64,000 nt of DNA, taken from Undaria pinnatifida. Its lineage: Eukaryota; Sar; Phaeophyceae; Laminariales; Alariaceae. The position numbers and the translations under genes were made by a program. Shown here in pieces: positions 55,660-64,000 of the stretch (position 1 is the first letter of the stretch; each line of letters starts with the position of its first letter). A model generated the notes under the pieces. That model was given only the letters and a program-made list of their open reading frames with translations. It was not told the origin of the DNA and did not search any database. The stretch covers positions 10,961,199 through 11,025,198 of the forward strand of contig JABAKD010000021.1 of assembly GCA_012845835.1 (NCBI GenBank), read 5' to 3'.

Positions 55660-56720
55660 AAGTTCTGCTTACTGCTTAAATGTGGCCTATTTGCTCTTCG
55701 GGGGCCGGAAAAAAACAGTGATTTTCTTGTTGTTCGTACGGGATACTAACCAAAGGCATTGGGCGATCCTACAGCAGAAGACGAGGAGCGCGAGCGCAGG
55801 GTGCTGGCGGAATCCGTCCTGCAAGTTGGGAACCAGAGATGTGGAGGTCGAGCCGGTGACCGGCTGAAGTCGGAGATCAAGGTGACGGTCGGGGGACACA
55901 GACCGCTTTAATTGGGTAGTTGTATTGATACCTTCGAAAATGTGCGCGAATTCCTTGTTGCCTACTTGGAGTACGAACAGCAAACGCGTATCCCAAACTA
56001 ATATAGAGGAGACCGAGTTCTCGCGAGGAAGCAAGAGCTGGTAGAAATGATGGTGGCCGATGAGTTCTACGATGGCAGGCCCTGGGTTGATTTCTCCGAA
56101 AAGGAGATAATGCAAGGGTTCGAAAAATTGCTGGCGTTGACGTGAGAAGGAGACAATGCAAGAGATGAGGATTTTGCCGCCAGTTATTCCGTTTGCTGAA
56201 GGTAGATGGATGTGAGCGTTCCGGTAGACAGCAGGGTGTTCATTCAAAAGCGTGCCCTGTGGAAATACCTTGCTGACAGCGCGCTCACGGAGGTGGTGGG
56301 GCCCGACGGACGGCAGAACACGCTGAACCATGGCAAGGTGCTGATTGAGGCAACAACAGCAGGAATCGAGCGACTCGAGTTCACCGCAAGGGGGAAAGGG
56401 AGATGCCATTCGATCTCACAGTGCATGATCCTGACGCACTGCTCAATACAATTGCCAAGCGTCAACGGTACTAAGCTACAATTAAGGCCAACGATGCTGC
56501 ACGCCGACAAACAGCAAAGCGGCGTGGCAATAGGTCGGTGGCTGCTGCGGGAACAAAGCCGCAGAGGAGTTCTGCTGACGAGTATGACTCACGCGAAAGT
56601 GCCAAGACCGCCAGTGTGAAAGTAGGGTGGAACCGTCGGTACGACACCAAAGAGTATTTGGTGTGTGGCAAGCAAGGTCACAAGCATTGAGACTGCCCCC
56701 GAAGCCAGCAGGGTAAAGTG
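55660..56720 (+). pseudogene. Ty3-type gag with zinc knuckle remnant
   Basis: Segments in changing frames: GDPTAEDEERER near 55,770; TFENVREFLVAYLEYEQQTR near 55,930; a WVDFSEKEIMQGFEKLLALT segment near 56,100; then an open frame from 56,206 with HGKVLIEATTAGIERLEF. It closes near 56,640-56,695 with a zinc knuckle, EYLVCGKQGHKH, then a stop, then DCP. In this CX2CX4HX4C-type knuckle the first Cys is Tyr and a TGA falls inside. Gag would package the RNA, but this copy is broken by stops and frameshifts. Confidence 0.65.
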
Positions 56721-57209
56721 GGGAAAACGTTCATGGTCAGAGCCACAGCCAGACCCCCAAGCAGCAGCAGCAGCAGCTGTCCACAAGTGGTCCCGCTCCG
56801 CATACCCGGAGTAAGATCATCGGGATGGCCTCCGCGTCTGCCACCCTTCGACATAAATAGTCGGTACAAGACCGCGCCTCAAAAGCGGTGGTTACGGAAA
56901 CCGAACCTGCTGCGCCTGAAGCGTCTACGCAGGATGATGATGACCACGCCCCGGGAGAAGGTGGCGCCCGTTTATGCTGGGTTTCCCGAGACGGCGCAAA
57001 GAGCGCTGGGCCGCAGAATGCAGCACCAGTCCTTCATTCTGTTCCGGTGAAACTTCCGGCACCCGCGTCACAGCAGTGGCGTTGAGATTCCACCACTATT
57101 TCGTACGCCCGTGTCTCGGTCTTGCAGCTTGGCGGATGTGGTGTTACGAGCATGGATACAGTGGATGCCGAATCGCAATTGGAGGCGCTGACGCAGAATG
57201 TCACGGGGC

Positions 57210-58082
57210 TTCTTGCGGTTCCCAGTGCTTCCGCAGCTGCTGAGGTCAACGTGCTCGTGGATTCTGGTTCAGAGATCACAGCAGCGTTGAGATTCTGGTA
57301 GAGGCCCTGCGGGGACAGCCGGGGTTGACGCAAACCGCGTTAACGCAGCATTTGTTGGGCACACGCGTGTGGTAACGTCGTTGGGCCGGGAATGTGATGT
57401 TGAGACTCAATCGTGTCCGTTCTACGTAACGATAGAAACTCCATGGGGACCAGTCCGGTTTACCATGCCGTTCATCGTGCTCCCTGGAGGAGGCGATGTG
57501 GTTCTCATCGGGCAGAAGACTTTGGGAGAGAAACTCGGCATCGACGTCATGGCGCATCTCAAGGCATTTGTACTGAAGCCAGGGCACCAAGATAGCGCTA
57601 GGATGGAGACTACAGCTCGTTCTGTAAACGAGACCAACGCTGGTGCCGTGCTGCGGGCGGCGATGGCTGTCACGGCGTTCGGGCCGAGCGACGACGCGCC
57701 AGGCGACGCGGACGATGATGTCATGCTGACGATGCTGCCTCAACGACCCACGATGTTCCAGGATTCCGTGGTGGAGATGCTGGATCGTGTGGAAGCGTTG
57801 GAGACGGCGGCCGATTACGCTGTTGACCATAGCTTAACGCTGGGATGTGCTGAGATGCTGCACGATATCGTTTATCGCACACACCTTGACGTATTCCGTC
57901 GGGCGTTGTTGGGTCACAGAAACTGCTGGGGGGACCTGCTGTCGCAGTGGGTGACGCGGCTGGGAGGTACCGTGTGCATGCACCCGAGTGTCAAGTACAC
58001 AAAGGTGCTGTTCGCTGGAAGCGACAAGTTTTCCGACGAAGGACGTTGTGCGCGCCGTGCAGGCGGCCGCTGCCGGAGGTAG
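57210..58082 (+). pseudogene. Protease and reverse transcriptase stub
   Basis: AEVNVLVDSGSEITA near 57,240 is the retropepsin active site (DSG). After a frame break an open frame (57,369-58,082) carries VLPGGGDVVLIGQKTLG, the C-terminal retropepsin strand. A short linker and LHDIVYRTHLDVFRRALLG follow, the segment that precedes the reverse transcriptase fingers. The same frame passes directly into WGDLLSQWVTRLGG and VLFAGSDKF, which belong after RNase H. Reverse transcriptase and most of RNase H are therefore deleted without shifting the frame, at about 57,918. Confidence 0.65.
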
Positions 58083-58089
58083 ACTCACC

Positions 58090-59320
58090 CTCGATACTGC
58101 TTTGGGGGTGGCTTCGCTAGATTCAGAAGGGCTGTACCGGGTTGAGTACCATGACCACCGCGTGATCTGAGTTTAGGCCGGGGCCAACTCCCTGGAGAAG
58201 CGACTGCTGTTGTGTGCCCGCCTGGGGGGAGTCGGATACCACGGGGTCGATGCAACGATGGTTCGGCTTGAGTAGAACTGCCTATGGAAGGTGATGGTTG
58301 GTGATATGCAGAATATGACTCGGATTTGCCTGAACTGTGTGGACACCAAGGCGGGGCGTTAATGCTCCGAACGCTGGAAGAGACCCCTCATAGGCGAGAG
58401 CCGAACGCCGTTGTGCATTTCGACTTGCTCCACATGAGGGAGAGCGCGGTGGATGCCGGAGTTAACGCTGCGGATGGAATTCAGCATTTGGTGGTTATTC
58501 TAGAGGACGTGGGTGGATACATATGGTTGACACCGTCTAGAGCGTGCACGGCGAATGGCACCGTGGAGAGGTTGTTCGCTGGTTTGCTACTTTGGGCCGC
58601 CAACCACATGGGTAAGCAACAGCGCGAGCCATTTCCGCAACCGCGTGGTGCGCAAACTGGCGAATGCACTGGGTTTTAGTATCGGTTCTCAGTGGCCGAT
58701 AGCGCGTGGATCAACGGTACCGTCGAATGCATCATGCGCGAAGCGATCCATGGGGCGAAAGCGATGCTCAACGATGACGGGCGGCCGCTCAATGGGTGGA
58801 TTGTGGTTTTGCAACGGGCAATGAGCACGGCGTGGCGGAAGAGGCTGCAAACGACCCCTTACCACGTGATGATGAGACGTGAGTCGCGAACGACCTTTTC
58901 TGCTCTCACGGAGCGGGACGACGAGGTTTTTTAGTTCAGCCCAATTTTTGAAAACAGGTTGCAGCAGCTGGTGGTTTCTCTCGTGGACACCCTAGAAGAG
59001 CTCGTGGCAGGGGTACGGCAACGCGTTGACGCCGATCGTCGTCAGCACCGAGCACGACACAGTCGCGGCAGAGCTCTGCCGCATTTTACGACAGGCGATC
59101 ATGTTCTGGTGGCTCGGGTGTCCAGGCAGGGCAAGCACCGAAAACTCATGAGCACATGGACCTGACCGAGGCATATTGCCAGCAACGACAAAGAGCACGT
59201 GTATGCGGTGCAGCACTTAGTTAGGTGCAAACTGCGTGACGTCCATGTGGCAAGGATGCGGGTTTACGCCGATGATCATCTGCTCGAGATCACCGGCGAG
59301 CTTCTCATGATTTTCCAGCA
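58090..59320 (+). pseudogene. Ty3-type integrase
   Basis: The zinc-binding N-terminus is near 58,180-58,350 (KRLLLCARLGGVGYHGVDAT, then CLNCVDTKAG). The catalytic core starts at NAVVHFDLLHM (first Asp). The second acidic position reads TWVSNSASHFRNRV near 58,615, with Asn where Asp is expected. The Glu lies in WINGTVECIMREAIHG near 58,720. The C-terminal part has FTTGDHVLVARVSRQGKHRK near 59,090 and HVARMRVYADDHLLEITGEL near 59,255. Frames switch several times and a stop lies near 58,932. The altered second catalytic residue suggests lost activity. Confidence 0.75.
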
Positions 59321-59360
59321 ACTAACAACTGGAAAATCAGGGTGAATAAAACACCTGGAG

Positions 59361-59569
59361 CATCTCGGCTATCAAGCGGGCTGCAAGCGGCGACGAGTTC
59401 GATGTCAAGGTGGCCTGGGAAAGACTGGAGGAGGCGGAGAGCACGTGGTAGCAGGTGTCGCGCGTGTTCCATAACGCGCCGGCCGTGCTGTGAAAATATC
59501 TCAAGGCACTACGGCTGGAAGCGGAGCGGAAGCGGGCGCTCGTACAGCGGTATGGGCTGCGTTTGTGAT
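59361..59569 (+). pseudogene. Integrase C-terminal chromodomain
   Basis: One frame reads ISAIKRAASGDEFDVKVAWE, then RLEEAESTW, then a TAG, then QVSRVF and a charged helix (LEAERKRALVQRYGLRL), ending at TGA. V-K-V-x-W-x-x-L-x-x-x-x-S-T-W is a chromodomain fold signature. Such domains guide integration to certain chromatin. Two in-frame stops (near 59,449 and 59,491) break it. Confidence 0.65.
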
Positions 59570-59974
59570 CATATTGTAGTTTGAGTTTGGGGTGGAGACT
59601 CCCGGACTCTGAATTGATTTTTTGTTTCCTTCTGAATGTTCAATTTGTAGTTGTTTTCTGAGTTGGAGTTTCTGCGTAGGGCGCCCATAGTGCCTGACGC
59701 AGCGACGTGACGGTTCATCGCCGAGGCTGTATGTGGATAAGGTATGTCCGCGGTTAATGCCGCCGTGTTAAGGGTGGCTATTATACTAGAATACACATTC
59801 CGTGTGTGGTCTGGGTTTCGGTAAGTTGCATGCACAATGGGAGGTGCGACATGTGGTGCGTGGTTTGCTTGATGATACATTGATGATGACGAGGTTGCCG
59901 AACAATAGTTGTTCACGGTCAGTAGACGTGGTAGATCTTAGGTCGTGATGAAACTGCACACCTTTTGGTCGACT

Positions 59975-60324
59975 TGACCATTGCCCAACGTGCAGACAAC
60001 TATGTTGATCAAAGCTATTCGGGCCGTGCCAACTTGTGGACGGTAGCCCGAGATGAACTTCTGGAGGGTGCTGTACCGCTGTGGTCGAATCATTGGGCAT
60101 TTTACCATGGATAATTTGGTTTGGATACAATTTTTTAGGGAGTTCCACTTTAGCTGTATGCGCTTAAGTGAGCTCTTGAGAGATGGACGGGAAGTTTTGT
60201 GTCCGATAGCATGGCTCTTTCCCATGTGATAAACTATTGCATTGCGAACAAACGCACTCCGAGCCTAGGAGGGGAAGTCCTCGGAGCTGGTACCACTGGG
60301 CCCGTGGTCGCGAGTCGGTACAAT
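59975..60324 (+). repeat. 3' LTR
   Basis: Collinear with the 5' LTR, but with about 55-60 extra bases after TTGCCCAAC and many substitutions. The right end is near GAGTCGGTACAATC. Divergence between the LTRs means the insertion is not recent. Confidence 0.75.
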
Positions 60325-61950
60325 CTGCGGTGACCGTGTCGTGCGCAGCCAGCGTATCGGCCGCCGGGAGCCTGGGGGCCTTGTCCCCCTCTGTGTCAAG
60401 ACCCCATTCCAACAAAGTTCTGGGAAGATACCTGACGTCGCTTTTTGGCGACCCCCCTATGTGTCTTTTATCTTCCACAAGCCACCTCCGAGCATTGACG
60501 CTGGATTCAGGGAGTACCTTCCTCACGCCGTCTCTTTTCGGTCCGGTGAGGCAAGTCGGAACTTCATGTAGCATCCCGTTCCTGCTCAACCAGATTCTGC
60601 CCACAACCGAGACAGGCATACGCCTCGCTTCCGTCGATCGCAATCCTAACCTTCCCTTTTCCCGTTGAAATGCATGCTTGGGTTTGCTTGCTGATGAGGT
60701 CTTAATGCAACATACTACAGGGGCACCTCTCGGGGAACAACGACTGTGCCTGCGCCACTCCGAGTGGCCCAAGGATTTCTCGTACGTCCACTGCGCCGAG
60801 TTGTCTGCCCTACTGCATACTTCGAGGGGCAGCCCCGTGTCCACAGCTCTTTCGAGGTAACGTTTCCTCTGACTGAGTGATTCAATGGCGATGAAGGCCG
60901 TCGCTTGTTTGTCCGGCACACTACCGAGGCATGCGCAAGACGGTCCGAGCTTCCATCCTCATCTACCGCCACTTCTTGCTCCAGCAAGTATTTTCCTGAG
61001 TACCGGCATGGAGACCAATGGCCGTTGTCCTTCTTCGCCAATGCGGAATGCGGACGTCGATGTTTTGCAATGAGCGAACTATCATCCGTCGTCGGGAAGT
61101 GCCCTTTCGGTGGCAGATGCCACGGTCCTGTCGGGGTTGATTGCGATACCGGATACCGATTACGTCTCTTAATAGCTCGCGTTGATGGAAGGCAATGGTT
61201 CTGAACATGTTGGCCGCAACGCCGCTAAGGCCGAAAGGCATAATGCCCAAGTACGCGAAGGCGACTCCTTCTCCATTGATTCCCTTTCTGAATTGGCCTA
61301 TCCCCAGTCGCAATGCCTGGCAGAACATTCCCGGTTCCATGGGACCCCCCTGGTGGACACAGCGGGAGCAAGCTATCGTCATGATCTTCCCGGAGTCCAT
61401 CCGAAAAACTCGTCTACTGGTCTTGTCGCATATTACTTGCCCATGAACTGCGTGAGCGCTGGCACACAGTTGGTCATGTTTGCAAGCACGACTGTCGCCC
61501 TTTTCACGGTGTTGAAGGCGTTGGAGCAGTAGGTGATACCTTTGCAAATTTGCCGTCTCGTGTAGGGTCGTGGCCTCAGTCCCGCACACCCCACTCCTCC
61601 GGGTATCGCGAAACCAATTTTCCCTATCTTTTGATTTTCCTCCCCGAACTGCGGCTGCCCGTTGTGTATAGTCTCTGCGATGATCGGCCTCCCCCGTGCC
61701 ATACCCAGTCAAACTGGCAGACACTTTCCCCCGAACACGGTGAGGTGCGTCAGCAAGAAGAGCTGCCAGAACTCCGGCGGGAACGCATCCTGCTCGTCGA
61801 CGTTTCTCCGCTAGAACTTCTCCGCTAGAAGGGTGCAACGCCTCCGCTGAACTCTTCCCGCCCAGTTTCGGAGTGGATAATGGGATGCAGGTGCGGGGGT
61901 CGTTGACTATCGGAATGCGGTATTTGTCATTGCCCTCCATCACTGCCAAA
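60325..61950 (-). pseudogene. REL-LINE copy 2, reverse transcriptase part
   Basis: Read down from 61,950 in switching frames: DAFPPEFWQLFLLTHLTVFG near 61,770 (against DPNAFPPEFWQLFLQSDLIA in copy 1); YCSNAFNTVKRATVVLANMT near 61,520; MDSGKIMTIACSRCVHQGGP near 61,370; and VAFAYLGIMPFG near 61,230. In the last, the catalytic YLDD has become YLGI. LRSTEARRMPVSVVG near 60,600 matches LSSAEARRMLASVGI of copy 1. The copy is 5'-truncated near 61,950 and cut at 60,325 by the 3' LTR. Inactive. Confidence 0.75.
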
Positions 61951-62084
61951 ATTAAACTTCGATCACACATAACCAACTGCGGCACGACGAAGAAACGCAG
62001 TTAAACTTCGTCCAAGGAAGGTTTAGTTTTGTTTGGTAAATTATTGCAATCTGAGAATGTCGGATAACAATGATGAGTGAGGAT

Positions 62085-62227
62085 GGATGATGGATGACGA
62101 TGCCGATCATGACGGTAAGGGTGATGATTGTGGTGGTGGTGGTGGTGGTGATGACAATGGTACTGATAGTGATGATGATGACGACGATGATGATGATGAC
62201 TATGATGGCGATTGTGATGATGTTGAA

Positions 62228-62283
<56 letters not shown>

Positions 62284-62430
62284 CGATGACGATGCTGATG
62301 ATCATGATCATGATGATCATGATGACGATCATGATGATCATGATGATACCGTAATGCTGATGATGATGACAATGATGATGATGATGATAATGATGATAAT
62401 GATGATAAAGACGATGATGATGTTAATGAC
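62085..62430. repeat. GAT-type triplet microsatellite
   Basis: (GAT)n with GAC and ATG variants over about 340 bases. It encodes polyaspartate, polymethionine, polyhistidine or polyisoleucine depending on frame and strand. None of these frames is a gene. It lies just beyond the truncated 5' end of REL-LINE copy 2. Confidence 0.9.
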
Positions 62431-62539
62431 GATAAAAATCATATCGGAAACGTGCATGTTCCAGTTATATCTGTACATGCGAATACACCGTACGTATTTA
62501 TAATAGTTGAGACGCCGACTATTTTTTAATGGGTTTACT

Positions 62540-63890
62540 TTTTGAGTAAAGCAGGACGATCAAAGGCGTCGCGGACAGCCTGGGCAACGAACGGCATAAG
62601 AAGCTCGCGTGCGTCACTACCGAAGATCATGTCGCTACTACAAACGAACGCAACTCGATGGCGGCCACCATCGTTAACTCAATGTGTCAAGCGAAACAGC
62701 CAGGAAGCCCTTCAGGAAGCGCTTTTTGATAACAAGATGGATAACCGCAAAATCGTCTCGATGTTTTTGATGTAGCGTGTACACAATGCATCCCATTTAA
62801 CAAACCCTTCCACTGCAACACACTAAAGCTCCACGAAATATTCCTTGGCGCAATCGATTTGCTTTGCGTTACGAAGGCCCGTAAATGTTTTCAGCGACGA
62901 CAAGTCTTAAATTGCAGTGTTCGAAGATGCCAAAACGATTTTTGCCAACGTGCCGTCCCACGGTGCGAGTGCAGCAGAACGTTCCCGAGCTCGTAACATG
63001 TGGAGCTCAACATCATCACCCGAAACATGACATCGAAGGCGTTCGTTCGCTCAACCCGACCTTGAGCTTCTATGTCCTAGTCCTAAGACACACTCGAGTA
63101 GCTCATCCAATAAGATTGCCAGAAACGTTGCGGTACAAAAAATGCAACCCCCTACCGTGGGATGGCTCCACCGTTGTTCGGTCGCTTGAGGTCGAACGTC
63201 AGTGCCAACCCAGGGAACACCGCACGTCCAGCGTAACCTGCACACCCACGGCTTGGAAGCTAACACGGAACCCCACGAACTCTGCCCGCGCACACCGAGC
63301 CCCTCTCTGTATGACGATAAAAAGCACGTATGTGCGTGACTATCAGTGATGATGAGTCTATGCCCTAATTTCTCACCCAAAGTATATGTGCGACCGCAAG
63401 CCATCTCTGTAATGTGGCCGCGCAGATAGATTCACGTGCAATGTGCCAAGAAGTTTCTCATGCACCGTGAGACGTCAGGCGGTTCATACGAGCAATCGAT
63501 TCCCTCGGCAGACGCCACACGGCATCCGTTTTCTCGTTAACAATGCCATGCGGCCACTTAGGTGGCCCTTTTAAACCGGTGACTCGCACTCCCGTCAACG
63601 AGGTCATTCAGGGCATCGCACACGTAACTTTGTATCTAACATCAACAACGTCATCGGTGTCAACTTCGACCCCGCCTCGCACGTCAACAATAAATGAGCC
63701 TACGTCCAGCACGTTAAATGCACAGCCTTGTGCTCTCCTCAGCGAAGCCCAACTCGCACCACCGACGCCTCGTTTCTTGGCCATGCCATCTCACCCGCCG
63801 GCGTTCACCACAACGCTGACAAAGCTAGCGATCTACTCAGTATAGCCACGCCGACGAACAATATTGCTCAATATTGCTCCCTTGTCGACC
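62540..63890 (+). pseudogene. Second Ty3-type reverse transcriptase relic
   Basis: The recognisable part is 63,510-63,890: a SVFSLTMPCGHLGGP segment (the usual MPFGL region), a VNEVIQGIAHVTLYL strand leading to the catalytic position, then in another frame INNVIGVNFDPASHV, where YxDD should be but the aspartates are lost. LGHAISPAGVHHNADKASDL follows, the LGH...G...K thumb segment of Ty3 elements. The upstream 62.54-63.50 kb has open frames I could not assign. The element runs on beyond the window. Confidence 0.5.
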
Positions 63891-64000
63891 ATATTTCCTG
63901 TTAGGGCTGTTCACATAGTTATCAGCGAATATATCCATACCCGTACACGGGCGCCTCCTCAACTCTCTGCTTGAGCACGATGTCAACATTCCATTGTGCT

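Larger units (their letters stand above)
55352..60324 (+). mobile_element. Ty3-type chromodomain LTR retrotransposon, RT-deleted
   Basis: Two direct LTRs flank gag, protease, RNase H edge, integrase and chromodomain remnants, in the Ty3/gypsy order. The internal part is only about 4.3 kb because most of the reverse transcriptase is missing. The element interrupts a minus-strand REL-LINE: sequence matching one contiguous part of copy 1 is found on either side. Target-site duplications could not be fixed because the LTR ends have diverged. With premature stops in several domains it cannot be autonomous, although it could in principle have been mobilised in trans in the past. Confidence 0.8.

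Noticed and set aside
62087..62503. Aspartate-rich or histidine-rich proteins
   Set aside because: All frames on both strands are open because of the GAT-type triplet repeat.

Overview
This 64 kb window is nuclear DNA of a eukaryote with a repeat-rich genome. It has no operons, no ribosome binding sites and no intact host gene that I can recognise. It carries non-LTR retrotransposons, a chromodomain Ty3-type LTR element, tRNA-derived SINE-like repeats, minisatellites and a 500-base assembly gap. The mix of element types would fit a large-genome alga or another stramenopile such as an oomycete or brown alga. That is inference only; no marker gene fixes the lineage.

Layout. From 0 to 29.6 kb is a mosaic of four short-repeat groups. 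R1 has eight copies, each starting just after a TA-rich run. SINE-like units share a central motif, and some keep tRNA-like heads. R3 is an element of about 425 bp, defined by a target-site duplication at 49.76-50.18 kb. The fourth group is the truncated 3' ends of a LINE, here called LINE-A, several ending in (AC)n. From 29.6 to 32.6 kb nothing could be assigned apart from a GCA/GGC microsatellite. From about 33.3 to 40.75 kb lies a GC-richer non-LTR retrotransposon, here called REL-LINE. It has a repetitive N-terminal region (containing the gap), a RING-like zinc finger, a reverse transcriptase with YLDD, a CCHC knuckle and a DVTYADP block like that of restriction-like endonucleases. Its reading frame is broken by four in-frame stops and several frameshifts.

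From 41.6 to 46.0 kb are a hairpin-rich duplicated repeat, an inverted R1 copy, a diverged duplication and a minisatellite. From 47.4 to 50.9 kb two LINE-A type elements meet tail to tail; the minus-strand one carries the 425 bp R3 insertion. A CCATGGG-rich minisatellite (51.3-52.4 kb) and a tRNA-like inverted-repeat cluster (52.8-53.4 kb) follow. From 54.3 to 61.95 kb a second, minus-strand REL-LINE copy is split by a Ty3-type LTR element (55.35-60.32 kb). That LTR element has gag, protease, integrase and chromodomain remnants, but almost all of its reverse transcriptase has been removed in frame. A GAT microsatellite and a second Ty3-type reverse transcriptase relic run to the right edge.

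No element here looks able to move by itself. The region is best read as layers of successive insertions: REL-LINE first, then Ty3 into it; LINE-A first, then R3 into it; an older dispersed repeat, then a LINE-A 3' end into it. Boundaries without a stated duplication are approximate. All family assignments rest on motifs and on comparison between copies inside the window, not on database searches.
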